64,000 nucleotides of DNA from FEN-1279 sp964400285 (GTDB lineage Bacteria; Bacteroidota; Ignavibacteria; Tepidaquicellales; Tepidaquicellaceae): the NCBI GenBank assembly GCA_964400285.1, contig CAYNTK010000005.1, positions 184,932 to 248,931 on the forward strand, given 5' to 3'. Below the pieces are notes generated by a model. The model made no database searches, was not told the origin of the DNA, and saw only the letters and a program-made list of their open reading frames with translations. Shown here piece by piece: positions 52,306 to 62,281 of this stretch. Each line of letters starts with the position of its first letter. Position 1 is the first letter of the stretch. The translations under genes and the position numbers were made by a program.

Positions 52306-55300
52306 TTGAAATCGAAACAAAAGACATATTCTTTTTTCTTTCGTTTATTGTTACCGATATTATTTTTATGCCTTTTTACGGGATATGTGTATTCGCAGGT
52401 AAATCCCAATTATAAATCCTACATACTAAAGCTAACTTACCAAGATTCGGTTTTAAAAACTAACGATAAATTTATTATTCAGAATACTGATTCGCTTAGA
52501 ATTGAGAAAATAATTTTAATTTCTTCGGTTGATTATAAAATAAATTACAGAACAGGGGAAATAACTTTTAGCAGAGATTTATTTTCAAAATATTCATTAG
52601 ATACAACTCGTATATATGATTTAAATATCCAATATGATTTATTCCCGTATATATTTAAAGACGAATATTCAAATTATGACATAATTATCGAACGCGATAC
52701 ATTAACGGGTGATACTGTTCAGGTTGCAGTTCAAAAGAAAGATATACTCGAAGATTTATTTGAGGGTTCGAGTTTGGAAAAATCGGGGAGTATATTCAGA
52801 GGGGTTACAATCGGCTCAAATCGTGATTTAACGCTGAATTCGGGTTTTCGACTTCAACTTAACGGAAAACTGACGAAAGATATAGACATAACCGCTGCAT
52901 TAACAGATGAAACTACCCCGATTCAACCGGAAGGGAACACATTAAAACTTCAGGAACTCGATAAAGTTTTTATCGAATTAAAAAGCAGTACACTTGCTGC
53001 GACTATTGGCGATATAGATTTAGTATTTCCTAAATCGGAGTTTCTGAATTTCAATAGAAAAATACAAGGGGCGAAAGGTTTTGGCGATTTTGATTTTGGT
53101 AAAATATTACTGACTGGTGCGGTCTCGCGTGGAAGATTTAATACAAATTCATTTAACGGAATAGACGGAATTCAGGGACCATATAGATTGACCGGAGCAA
53201 ATAATGAAATCAATATTTTGGTTCTTTCGGGGACAGAAAAAGTTTTTATTGATGGAGTTCAGATGACACGTGGAGACCAGGCTGATTATATTATTGATTA
53301 TGGTCTTGGGCAGATTACATTTACTAATAAAAGGTTAATTACGAATGCTACCAGGATTGTCGTGGATTTTGAGTATTCAGAAAGAAAATACAGTCGTACA
53401 TTTGCGGCTTTAAGCAATAGTTATGATTTGTTTAAGAAAAAGCTTTCACTTGGTTTTTCCTATATTAATGAAACCGATAATGAAAACAAAACAATAGATT
53501 TTACACTATCCGAATCAGATAAAGAAATTTTAAGAAATGCGGGTAATGACCCGTCAAAAGCATTTAAGTCAGGAGTTACACTTGCGGGAAGGGATTCCGT
53601 TACTAAAAGGGGTATTGGTTCTTATGTGAAAGTCGATACTGTAATCAATCAAAATAATTATACTATATACAGGTTTGCTCCGAACGATTCAAATGCAATT
53701 TATAACGTTGCATTTTCATATGTGGGTTCGGGAAAGGGTGATTACATTAGCAGAAGCACTTATCAATATGAATTTGTTGGTATCAGCCAGGGAAGCTATG
53801 CTCCTATAGTTTTTCTACCGACCCCAACATCTTATCAACTTGCGGATTTTACGTTGGATTATTCTCCAACTAAAAATAAAAGTTTTTATATAAATCTTGA
53901 ATCGGCATATTCTAATTTGATAAAAAATAAATTTTCAAATTTAGGAAGCAATAACGGTGGTGTGGCTTTGTTTGGTTCGTTTGGATTTAATAAAACTGAT
54001 ATAAAACTATTAGGAATGAATTTTAAAAGTCTCGATATTAAATATAAACAAAGAGTCATAAATAAAACTTTTAATTCGCTCGATAGAATTAATTCGGTAG
54101 AGTTTAATAGAAATTTCGATGTTCAGGATACTTCAATAAGTACTGAAGATTACAAAGAAGCTTTATTAAATATGGGAATCGGAAATTACGTAAAGATTGG
54201 AGGAAATTACGGTCAACTGAAAAGGGGAAATTACTTCGATTCAAAAAGAACGATTGCCACATTTGAATTTAATAATCCAATATTACCTCTCGACACGCTT
54301 TCTCTTCCAAAACTCAAGTATACTTTTGAAAATATTAGTAGTTCGAATTCGGACTATAACATTTCGGGAAACTGGATTAAGCATTTTGCATTTTTGGGAT
54401 ACAGAAAATTTTTCGGAGAGAAAAAACTATCTAATACTTTTCTTGAGTTTGTTTTTAATTTCAATTCGGAAAATAGAAAAAATAAAGTTCTTGGATGGAA
54501 CGGTGATAGCCTGCGTTCTGAGAGCTTTGCGTTCGATGAGTTAACGCCTAAATTAGCCCTTAATAATTTTTTTGATTTTAATTTATATGCCGAATATAAT
54601 TACCGAAAAGATGATAATGTATATAAGGGTTTGTTTTTCAATTTATCGAAATTGTATACACAAAGATACGGATTTACATACAGCGGAACTAATTGGCTTT
54701 TGTCATCATTCAGTCTTTCGATACAAAAACGAGAATACTCGGAGATAGCAAAACAGAGTGGTAACCAGAATGTAAAAACAATTTTAGTGGATTCAAGAGT
54801 GAGAATTTCACCTTTAAACAGTGCAGTGCAGACAGATTTGCTTTACAACATTTCGAGTGAAAGAACAGCAAAAATCCAAAAACTTTTTGTTCTTGTCCCA
54901 ATCGGGCAAGGGAATTATATTTATCTGGGTGATCTTAATCAAAACGGCATTCAGGATGAAAACGAATTTCAGCTTGTAAATTATGACGGGAATTATATAA
55001 AGTTGAATTTACCTACCGACCAGTTTTTTCCTACAGTTGATTTAAGAGCATCGGCAAGGATTTATTTTAAACCTTCACGATTCCATAATTTCTCAGGGAA
55101 TAATATTTTTGTCGATTTAATAAATAATCTTTCCACAGAAACAATTCTTCGTGTTGATGAAAAAAGTCGTGACCCGGAAACTAATAATTTATATTTTATA
55201 AAGCTGAATACATTTTTGAATGACTCTAACACTATATCGGGATTGCAATGGATTCAACAGGATATAAATTTATTTGAGAATAACGCAAGTTATTCCGTTC

Positions 55301-55884
55301 TTTTAAGGTACATCCAGCAACGCGGTTTAAATCAATACAGCAGTGGAAATGAGAGATTGTACAATGTACAGAGACTCGTTAGGATCAAGCTCGGATTGAC
55401 TTACGATATGACAACACAATTTGAGTTCGTGAATAAAACCGACAGGAATATCGCTTCTATTAATTCGCTTCGTAACAGAAATATTTACTCGAACGGATTA
55501 AATTCTGATTTAACTTACAGACCAATACAGCAAATAGAAAGCGGATTACAAATAAATGTTTCACGTGCTACGGATTATTACCCTGCATTAAGCACTCGTG
55601 CTGATATTAATCAGCAGATTTTAAGATTTATATATTCGTTTGAATCATCGGGAAGATTGAGACTTGAGTTAGAGAGAGATGAAATTATCTTGAATTCATC
55701 CAGTTTAAATTTTCCCTATGAATTAACAAACGGAAAATTATCGGGCAAGAGTTATTTTTGGAGGGCTATGTTTGATTATAATATTACAAGGAATATTCAG
55801 GCAAATATTAATTATGATGGTAGGGTAGAAGGAAACAAGCATGTAATACATACAGGAAAAGCCCAGATTACAGCTTTTTTCTAA
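52306..55884 (+). CDS. Very large outer-membrane protein (barrel), unknown function
   Basis: The 1192-residue protein has a signal peptide ('LLLPILFLCLFTGYVYSQ', about 14-31), a beta-rich N-terminal part (about 40-160), then 'LEKSGSIFRGVTIGSNRDLTLNSGF' (in part), after which come many long alternating strands with Tyr, Asn and Phe, to the C-terminus 'GKAQITAFF' with its final Phe. This fits an outer-membrane barrel with a final aromatic residue for Bam recognition. The size and 'ATLTDETTPIQPEGNT'-like segment fit a family I know only as unnamed large barrels in this phylum. It is not the classical SprA (about 2300 residues), though both are huge barrels. The start is a TTG at 52306. Confidence 0.65.
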   Translation: MKSKQKTYSFFFRLLLPILFLCLFTGYVYSQVNPNYKSYILKLTYQDSVLKTNDKFIIQNTDSLRIEKIILISSVDYKINYRTGEITFSRDLFSKYSLDTTRIYDLNIQYDLFPYIFKDEYSNYDIIIERDTLTGDTVQVAVQKKDILEDLFEGSSLEKSGSIFRGVTIGSNRDLTLNSGFRLQLNGKLTKDIDITAALTDETTPIQPEGNTLKLQELDKVFIELKSSTLAATIGDIDLVFPKSEFLNFNRKIQGAKGFGDFDFGKILLTGAVSRGRFNTNSFNGIDGIQGPYRLTGANNEINILVLSGTEKVFIDGVQMTRGDQADYIIDYGLGQITFTNKRLITNATRIVVDFEYSERKYSRTFAALSNSYDLFKKKLSLGFSYINETDNENKTIDFTLSESDKEILRNAGNDPSKAFKSGVTLAGRDSVTKRGIGSYVKVDTVINQNNYTIYRFAPNDSNAIYNVAFSYVGSGKGDYISRSTYQYEFVGISQGSYAPIVFLPTPTSYQLADFTLDYSPTKNKSFYINLESAYSNLIKNKFSNLGSNNGGVALFGSFGFNKTDIKLLGMNFKSLDIKYKQRVINKTFNSLDRINSVEFNRNFDVQDTSISTEDYKEALLNMGIGNYVKIGGNYGQLKRGNYFDSKRTIATFEFNNPILPLDTLSLPKLKYTFENISSSNSDYNISGNWIKHFAFLGYRKFFGEKKLSNTFLEFVFNFNSENRKNKVLGWNGDSLRSESFAFDELTPKLALNNFFDFNLYAEYNYRKDDNVYKGLFFNLSKLYTQRYGFTYSGTNWLLSSFSLSIQKREYSEIAKQSGNQNVKTILVDSRVRISPLNSAVQTDLLYNISSERTAKIQKLFVLVPIGQGNYIYLGDLNQNGIQDENEFQLVNYDGNYIKLNLPTDQFFPTVDLRASARIYFKPSRFHNFSGNNIFVDLINNLSTETILRVDEKSRDPETNNLYFIKLNTFLNDSNTISGLQWIQQDINLFENNASYSVLLRYIQQRGLNQYSSGNERLYNVQRLVRIKLGLTYDMTTQFEFVNKTDRNIASINSLRNRNIYSNGLNSDLTYRPIQQIESGLQINVSRATDYYPALSTRADINQQILRFIYSFESSGRLRLELERDEIILNSSSLNFPYELTNGKLSGKSYFWRAMFDYNITRNIQANINYDGRVEGNKHVIHTGKAQITAFF

Positions 55885-56049
55885 AAAATGAACTATTTGA
55901 TATTTACGAAGTTAAATAAAATACAGGAAATTTTAAAAGATGAAAATTTATTTATCAATTATTTAAAAATAAAAGTTTGCACTATGCTTTTGAATTTTAT
56001 GTTATTATAAAGATGACTAAATTAAAGATTACTTTAAATTATTGAAAAT

Positions 56050-58035
56050 TTGGTAAAAAAAGACGAAAATACTGAAATTAACAAGGGAAATTCTTTAGAA
56101 GGTTCTGAAAGTAAACCTCTTCCCAAAAAAAGGGGTAGACCAAGAAAGATTAAGATTGAAACTGAAAAACCTGAGATTCAAGAGATTCAGGAAGAAATTA
56201 AACAAATTAATGAAGAAGAAGAGGTAACTATTGTTAAGGGAAATTTAATTAGTGGATTGGAAGAAAATATAAATTCAGAATCTGAAAGTGCTGAAAAATC
56301 AACTGAAATAAATTCAGTTGAAAATATATCTAAATCCGAAAAAGCAATTGAAAATACCGAACATACAATTCAACTTGAATCAGAACAGAAAGAAAAATCT
56401 ATAGATATAGTTTCTGACATTGTAGAAGATATTAAAGAAGAAACAAATGTTAATTTGTCCGAAGAAAAAATTAAAAAGAAGAGTAATTATAAGATTAGTT
56501 TAGTTGATGAAAATCATTTGAGGACAAAAGTATTAACTAATAAGCTGATTGGAATTTTTTGCTCTGTAAAAGATAAAACTTCAACTATTGATGGTATAGG
56601 AGAAAGACAAACAAACAAGATTTTTATTCACCCAAAAGTAAAACCTCAAGAAGTCGAAATTATGATATCTATTGGTTCGATGCCTATTCCTGAAGAAGTG
56701 ACAGACATTCCGAAAGAGAAATTTGTAAATGGTAATTACGAAAAAGATAGTAATTATCAGGTTAGTCTGGTAGATGAAAATTTGTTAAGGATAATTATAA
56801 TAACTGAAAAGTCGGTAAGTGTTGATTGCTCAATAAAAGATGAAGATGTACAAACCGATGGTTCAAATGAAATACAAGCAAATAAAATTTTTATACATCC
56901 AAAAGATAAACCTCAAGAAGTTGAAGTTATAGTTTCGATAGGTAGTTCTGTATTAGAAAGCGATACGGTGATTACAGCTCCCATTGAAGAAAAATCTATT
57001 GTTCCTGAAATTCAAAAAGGGAAGCTTACGCCAAATCCTCTTGTTGCAAATTTGATACAAAAGTTTAGCGAATATCCAGGAGAAGATAATGGAGTTCCTA
57101 AGACTCCTGAAGAAAAACTTGAAGAAAAATTAGGTCCTAAAAATCCCTGGCGAGTATACAAAGAATTAATGCAAAGGAATTTAATTGCAGGTCTTATTGG
57201 TTCTATTATTATTTATTTAGTATTCGTAGGAACATTTTATAAAATCGCATCGAAAAAAAATAATAATACAGATGTATTAGAAGTTCCGAGATTAATAGTA
57301 ATGCAGGATTTACCCGAAAACCAGTTTCAGCAGCAAAATGTAGAAGACCCGAATAAACCACCTGAACAGGAATCCACCTCTGATGATGCTACTAATCCAA
57401 ATAAAATTCCACCAATAGTTCCGAAGAAAGTGAAGCCACCGAGGGTTATCGGACCACCGAAAGAAAAAATTGATACGTCTACGGCAATAGATAAAGAACT
57501 TGATTCATTAAGAAAAATTAATCAGAATGTAACATCTAACAACAAGACAGATGGAGATACAACCCAAAAAACTTCAGGTAATTTTCCGTTTCCTGATTCA
57601 ATACTTACAGGATTAAAGGAAAATGAAGTAGGTCTTGTTGGAAGATTCCCACCATACTGGAAACAGATAGATTCAAGGTCTGTTAATATTAACGAGAAAG
57701 AATTTTCAGGTGTTATACTTGTGGATACGTCTGTTAAACGAAAAGAGGAAGCTTTGAATATGAGCGTTCAGATAGATAAGAATAATGAATACTGGAAAAT
57801 GTATAATTTTAAAAATGTATTTGCAGAAGATTCGTTAAAAAATGTTATATATAGTATCGAACCAAAACAAGAAGGTGACCAGACATATTATAGATTTTAC
57901 ATATCAGGAATGGCTTATAATATATATATTGCAGCGTTTATAAACAACGAACATTTTGAAAAGCATAAAGCTGAAATCGAGCAAGTAGTCCGCACAATTC
58001 GAATCCAAAAACCAGCAACACCACCGGGGAAATAG
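56050..58035 (+). CDS. Single-pass membrane protein with AT-hook and duplicated domain
   Basis: The protein (661 residues, TTG start) has an AT-hook-like 'PKKRGRPRK' (residues 25-33), then an acidic, Glu-rich stretch (about 35-140), then two copies of a ~70-residue beta domain (about 144-215 and 234-305; both have 'NY.(I/V)SLVDEN.LR' and 'NKIFIHPK.KPQEVE'). One membrane helix (about 377-397) follows, then a Pro-rich periplasmic linker and a C-terminal domain (about 520-661). The hook and acidic part lie on the cytoplasmic side if the helix is oriented by its charges. This looks like a link between the nucleoid and the envelope, but the function is unknown. A TonB-like layout is an alternative. 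Confidence 0.6.
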   Translation: MVKKDENTEINKGNSLEGSESKPLPKKRGRPRKIKIETEKPEIQEIQEEIKQINEEEEVTIVKGNLISGLEENINSESESAEKSTEINSVENISKSEKAIENTEHTIQLESEQKEKSIDIVSDIVEDIKEETNVNLSEEKIKKKSNYKISLVDENHLRTKVLTNKLIGIFCSVKDKTSTIDGIGERQTNKIFIHPKVKPQEVEIMISIGSMPIPEEVTDIPKEKFVNGNYEKDSNYQVSLVDENLLRIIIITEKSVSVDCSIKDEDVQTDGSNEIQANKIFIHPKDKPQEVEVIVSIGSSVLESDTVITAPIEEKSIVPEIQKGKLTPNPLVANLIQKFSEYPGEDNGVPKTPEEKLEEKLGPKNPWRVYKELMQRNLIAGLIGSIIIYLVFVGTFYKIASKKNNNTDVLEVPRLIVMQDLPENQFQQQNVEDPNKPPEQESTSDDATNPNKIPPIVPKKVKPPRVIGPPKEKIDTSTAIDKELDSLRKINQNVTSNNKTDGDTTQKTSGNFPFPDSILTGLKENEVGLVGRFPPYWKQIDSRSVNINEKEFSGVILVDTSVKRKEEALNMSVQIDKNNEYWKMYNFKNVFAEDSLKNVIYSIEPKQEGDQTYYRFYISGMAYNIYIAAFINNEHFEKHKAEIEQVVRTIRIQKPATPPGK

Positions 58036-58137
58036 GGTCATTTTTTTAATGATAACAAAAAATATTAATAAATTAATTTGATTTACAGTTAAAAAAATAA
58101 AATAGAAGTTCTTTATTATAATAATTGTTAAAAATTA

Positions 58138-58551
58138 CTATACTAACTCTACTTCTGAAAAGAAAAATGAAACTTCGATTTTTCCATTTTCAACAGAATC
58201 CGAACCGTGCACAGCGTTTTCCTGAACGTTTGTTGCAAATAGTTTTCTGACAGTTCCTTCATCAGCTTTTGCGGGGTCGGTAGCACCGATAAGTTTTCTG
58301 AAATCTGTGATTGCATTATTTTTTTGAAGAGCTATTGTTATAACAGGTCCTAATGTCATAAACTCGACAAGGTCCTTATAAAAAGGTCTTTCTTTATGCA
58401 CAGCATAAAATGCCTTTGCTTGTGTTTCGGTTAGGTGAAGCATTTTCATTCCAAGTATTTGAAAACCCGCATCGAGAATTTTTTGAATAATATGCCCTTG
58501 TACTTTTTTTCTCACAGCATCAGGTTTGATTATACAAAGTGTTCTTTCCAT
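58138..58551 (-). CDS. ndk: Nucleoside diphosphate kinase
   Basis: Ndk passes the gamma-phosphate of ATP to other NDPs. 'RTLCIIKPDAVRKKVQG' (start), 'GATDPAKADEGTVRK' (about 89-103) and 'NAVHGSDSVENG' with the phosphorylated His (about 117) are all present. The 137 residues are standard. It is downstream of PBP1A on the same strand. Confidence 0.97.
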   Translation of the reverse strand: MERTLCIIKPDAVRKKVQGHIIQKILDAGFQILGMKMLHLTETQAKAFYAVHKERPFYKDLVEFMTLGPVITIALQKNNAITDFRKLIGATDPAKADEGTVRKLFATNVQENAVHGSDSVENGKIEVSFFFSEVELV

Positions 58552-58592
58552 TATTATTTTTTTCTAATTTATTTTTTGTTATCTCTTTATCT

Positions 58593-60887
58593 TTAATGTT
58601 CTTCCACAGTGCTTGGTGCGGAAAATGTTCCTACACCAAGAGAATCTTTTGGCATAGCATGGTTTCCTGGACATTTTCTTAAACCTCTTTTTTTGATACC
58701 AAGTTCTCTTATAGCTGGGCAATATTCTCCTGCAAGCAAGCCTGTAATTTCACAGATGCTTACTTCTTCAACGCCCGATGGTCTCTTAAAGTATTCAACT
58801 GGGAAATCGAACTCATCATCCGAATAAAGATATTTCATAAATCTTCCCCAAATCGGGGCTGCAGCTTTACCACCTTGTCCGTAAGAACCACCAAATTTAA
58901 CTCTTGCATCATCAAATCCGAGCCAGCATCCTGCAACAAACTGAGGTGTGTATCCGACAAACCATGCATCGGTATAATTTTGTGAGGTTCCAGTTTTACC
59001 TGCACAAGGTCTATGAAAAAATTGTCTTACTGATGTTGCTGTTCCTTCGTCCACAACACCTTCCATCATATCAGTCATTATATATGCAACTTCTTCGCTT
59101 AAAACTTCTCTAGTTTCGGGAACAACTTCCTCGATGATATTTCCGTTTCTATCTTCGATTTTAGTTATAGCAATTGGTTCCACCCAAATTCCACCATTAG
59201 CGAATGTTCCAAAGGCATTTGTCATTTCCAAAGGAGTAACCTCTCCTACTCCTAATGCAAGCGAAAGAAAATTAGGAAGTTCGGATTTTATTCCCATTTT
59301 ATGAGCAAGTTCAATTACTTTATCTATAGGTGCGATTTCCATTGCAGTTCTAACAGCAACAACATTAATAGATTTTTCAATAGCGTATCTCATTGTCATC
59401 ATTCCGCCGGTACCTCCACCTTTAGGAGACCACATTCTACCACCTATGTTTACACTTATTGGGTCATTTGATATTTCGTAGCCGGGAGAATATCCATTGT
59501 TTACAGCTACAGCATATACAAAAGGTTTAAATGAAGAACCTGGTTGCCTTCTGACTTGCGTGACGTGGTTAAGTCCATATTTAGTTCTTATATTAGGATT
59601 TGCTCCAACCATTGCTTTTATTTCTCCCGTTTTAGGATCCATAACACAAAATCCAACTTGAATAGATGTTGTGAGATTTTTTACGGAATCTATAATGTTT
59701 TTATCATTTTTCATCGTATCGAATATTTTTTTCTTTTCTGTATCATTTGGAGCCTTTTTATATGCGTCAGTTTGTTTAATAAATTTTTCTAAATTGCTTT
59801 CGAGTATATCTTTGTTATTTTTCCAATTCCAGTATGAGTTAAAGGATTTTTGGTATGATTTTAATTGCTCCTTAACAGCGTCTTCTGCATGTTTTTGAAA
59901 TCTTGTATCGAGGGTTGTATAAACTTTAAGTCCATCTCTATATAAGTCAAAGCCGTATTTTTCTGCTTTTTGCTGCATAATTTGTCTTACGTATTCAGTA
60001 AATTCAGGAGCTTTAGATTCAGAATTATATTCATCAGTTCTTAATGTAACTTTAATAGGAGTATTCAATTGGGCATCTAGAACATCTTTTGTAATATATT
60101 TTGCTTCATACATCGAGTGGAGAACAAGATTCCTCCTGTTTTTACAAGCTTCTGGGTTATCCACTGGGTCATAATTAGTAGGTGATTTAAGCAATGCTAC
60201 AAGTATTGCACATTCATCGAGAGATAAATCTTTAGATGTTTTATTAAAGTATGTCGAAGCTGCTGCTTCTATTCCATAAGCTCCTTTCCCAAAATAGACC
60301 GTATTTAAATAATAAGTGATAATTTCTTGTTTAGTATAAGTTTTCTCTATTTGTACCGCAGTCATAGCTTCTTTAAGTTTCCTACTTATCGTCATTTCTT
60401 TACGGTTAAGATATAGTATCCCTGCAAGTTGTTGAGTTATAGTGGAAGCACCTTCTCTTTTAAGTTTCATCCTCATAATATTTTTGATAAATGCCTGAAC
60501 GATTCTTTGAACATCAACTCCCCAATGGTCAAAAAACCTTCTATCTTCAGTAGCAACGAGGGCATTTATCATATCTTGAGGTATATTATCGTATGTAATT
60601 TTTGTTCTATTTTTTAGGAAGAATTTATCGATTAACTCACCATTATCAGAGTAGATTTTTGTTGCTTCTTCAAGTTTCGGATTTTCGAGTTCAGATAAAG
60701 AAGGTAGAGATTGAGAAAGAACAATTAAATATCCGCTAAAGATTAAAAAAGCAATAAGAAAAATAAATAATATAGAACCCATCGAGACATTTTCACGTCT
60801 ATTCTTCTTCAAATTTTTGCGACGATAATTTTTATCTTTAAAATAATTATTTAATTCTTCTTCTTTATTTTTTTTATTTTTAAACAA
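58593..60887 (-). CDS. Penicillin-binding protein 1A (bifunctional)
   Basis: A class A PBP that polymerises and cross-links peptidoglycan. A charged cytoplasmic tail and one membrane helix (about 38-60) are followed by a GT51 glycosyltransferase domain ('ATEDRRFFDHWGVD', about 111-124, with the catalytic Glu; 'GASTITQQLAG'). The transpeptidase domain has 'GSSFKPF' (active Ser, about 454), 'SINVV' (SxN type, about 512) and 'AGKTGTSQNYTDAWF' (about 633). The 764 residues are normal. It overlaps the lpxH gene by 8 bases. Confidence 0.96.
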   Translation of the reverse strand: MFKNKKNKEEELNNYFKDKNYRRKNLKKNRRENVSMGSILFIFLIAFLIFSGYLIVLSQSLPSLSELENPKLEEATKIYSDNGELIDKFFLKNRTKITYDNIPQDMINALVATEDRRFFDHWGVDVQRIVQAFIKNIMRMKLKREGASTITQQLAGILYLNRKEMTISRKLKEAMTAVQIEKTYTKQEIITYYLNTVYFGKGAYGIEAAASTYFNKTSKDLSLDECAILVALLKSPTNYDPVDNPEACKNRRNLVLHSMYEAKYITKDVLDAQLNTPIKVTLRTDEYNSESKAPEFTEYVRQIMQQKAEKYGFDLYRDGLKVYTTLDTRFQKHAEDAVKEQLKSYQKSFNSYWNWKNNKDILESNLEKFIKQTDAYKKAPNDTEKKKIFDTMKNDKNIIDSVKNLTTSIQVGFCVMDPKTGEIKAMVGANPNIRTKYGLNHVTQVRRQPGSSFKPFVYAVAVNNGYSPGYEISNDPISVNIGGRMWSPKGGGTGGMMTMRYAIEKSINVVAVRTAMEIAPIDKVIELAHKMGIKSELPNFLSLALGVGEVTPLEMTNAFGTFANGGIWVEPIAITKIEDRNGNIIEEVVPETREVLSEEVAYIMTDMMEGVVDEGTATSVRQFFHRPCAGKTGTSQNYTDAWFVGYTPQFVAGCWLGFDDARVKFGGSYGQGGKAAAPIWGRFMKYLYSDDEFDFPVEYFKRPSGVEEVSICEITGLLAGEYCPAIRELGIKKRGLRKCPGNHAMPKDSLGVGTFSAPSTVEEH

Positions 60888-61665
60888 TTTCCTTTTTTAT
60901 TTCTCTATTATTAAAAGCTAAAATTTGTTTTTTTTCTTTGTCGTAAAATTTTTTTAGCATAAATTCTCCGTTTTTAAATTCTCCATAGCTAAAAATCTTT
61001 ACCCAATCTCCGAGATTTGCATAAACTCCATTTTTTTCTTTATATATGTAAGCGTAGTGTCTATGTCCCATTAGAACGTAATCGTATCCTTCATTAAATT
61101 TTTTTACTGCAAAATCTTGTAAACCGTCTCGTAAAGAATAATTTTTTTTGTTAGTATATCCTCTCGAGGAAGACGAACTTTTTTTCGCAAGCCAAATTCC
61201 AATATCAGGATGCAATAAAGAATACAAGAATTGAGAAATTTTACTTCTTAAAATTGCTCTTAATATCTTATATCCTGTATCTTTGTAAGCTAATCCATCT
61301 CCGTGGTGAATATAAAATTTTTTACCTTCGATTTCTCGAGTAATTGGATGATGTATTATTTCTATTCCAAATTCATCTTTAAAATATGTTCCATACCAGA
61401 AGTCATGATTTCCTGATATATAAGTAATCTTAATTCCACTATTTACAAATTTATCAATTTTCGTAAAAAATCTATAAAAACCCTTAGGAACTACTTGTTT
61501 ATATTCAATCCAACAATCGAATAAATCACCTATTATTATCAGTTCTTTCGCATCCTTTTCGATTTCATCTAAGAATTTTAAAAATATAGTTTCCTGTTCT
61601 TTTATACCAATATTTGATTTTACACCAAGATGAACATCGGATATAAAATAATATATATCCTTCAT
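60880..61665 (-). CDS. lpxH: UDP-2,3-diacylglucosamine diphosphatase (LpxH-type)
   Basis: The enzyme splits UDP-2,3-diacylglucosamine to lipid X in lipid A synthesis. The calcineurin-like metal motifs are all there: 'FISDVHLGV' (about 7-15), 'GDLFDCW' (about 46-52), 'SGNHDFWYGTYF' (about 84-95), 'IHHGDGLAY' and 'MGHRHYAY' (about 206-213). The 261 residues suit LpxH or the related LpxG-like phosphatase of Bacteroidota. It implies lipopolysaccharide or lipooligosaccharide in the outer membrane. Confidence 0.88.
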   Translation of the reverse strand: MKDIYYFISDVHLGVKSNIGIKEQETIFLKFLDEIEKDAKELIIIGDLFDCWIEYKQVVPKGFYRFFTKIDKFVNSGIKITYISGNHDFWYGTYFKDEFGIEIIHHPITREIEGKKFYIHHGDGLAYKDTGYKILRAILRSKISQFLYSLLHPDIGIWLAKKSSSSSRGYTNKKNYSLRDGLQDFAVKKFNEGYDYVLMGHRHYAYIYKEKNGVYANLGDWVKIFSYGEFKNGEFMLKKFYDKEKKQILAFNNREIKKEIV

Positions 61666-61670
61666 TAAAA

Positions 61671-62096
61671 TTATTTAATTTTTATCTTGATGCTGAATTT
61701 CTGATTACCGATTTTGCAAATTCCAGAGCTTGAATCACAATATCCGAATTTCACATTACCGGAAATTGTAATTTGTGAATCGCTTGCTGCGTCACTACCA
61801 ACAGTAAAAGTATATTTAACTTGTTTGGATTCAATGTATTCACCTCCGGGATAGCCCTGTAATGAGCCTCCGTTAACACCCGATAGCGAAACTTCAACTT
61901 GAGGTTCTGTTGGAATTTTAACATCAGATGCTGTTTTGAATTTTATTGTTAAAACTCCACTTTCACCCGGTTTGTATGATTTCTTATTTGTTTTTACTGA
62001 GATTTTTGGAAGTGATTGTGAATTTGCATTTGAAAATGCTAAAAATGAAAGAGTAAAGGCGAAAATTACACTAAATAAGAATGATTTTTTTAACAT
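61671..62096 (-). CDS. Periplasmic DsbD-alpha-like protein
   Basis: A signal peptide (about 1-27, 'AFSNANSQS') is followed by an Ig-like domain of ~110 residues that fits the N-terminal domain of DsbD. 'KPGESGVLTIKFKTASDVKIP' (in part) is the start, and 'KFGYCDSSSGICKIG' (about 119-132) gives the two cysteines spaced as in that domain. DsbD-alpha passes electrons to periplasmic thiol proteins, but here it stands alone, without the membrane part. It may therefore work as a separate electron carrier or have lost that role. It lies 5 bases before lpxH in reading direction. Confidence 0.75.
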   Translation of the reverse strand: MLKKSFLFSVIFAFTLSFLAFSNANSQSLPKISVKTNKKSYKPGESGVLTIKFKTASDVKIPTEPQVEVSLSGVNGGSLQGYPGGEYIESKQVKYTFTVGSDAASDSQITISGNVKFGYCDSSSGICKIGNQKFSIKIKIK

Positions 62097-62227
62097 AATA
62101 TTAATAAATTAATTTTTAATTATCTTACTAATATAGTTATTTTAAGCAATTTTATTAATTCCAAAATAAAATACATATCTAATCATTTTTTTTACATTAA
62201 ATATTTGTATTTGTTCCTGAGCACTAT

Positions 62228-62253
62228 AAAAAAGCACTATTTTGTGCTTTTTT
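62228..62253. terminator. Intrinsic terminator after folE2
   Basis: The 10-base stem 'aaaaaagcac' / 'gtgctttttt' (62228-62237 and 62244-62253) with a 6-base loop has A and T runs on both sides, so it can work in both directions. In minus-strand reading it comes 29 bases after folE2, so it ends the bL33-Nudix-folE2 transcript. Confidence 0.8.
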
Positions 62254-62281
62254 TTAAAAAGTTTATATTCTCTGCTTTTCT

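Noticed and set aside
52306..55884. SprA, the T9SS translocon
   Set aside because: SprA is about twice as long, and I see no clear SprA segment. The family may be distantly similar, but this cannot be shown by eye.
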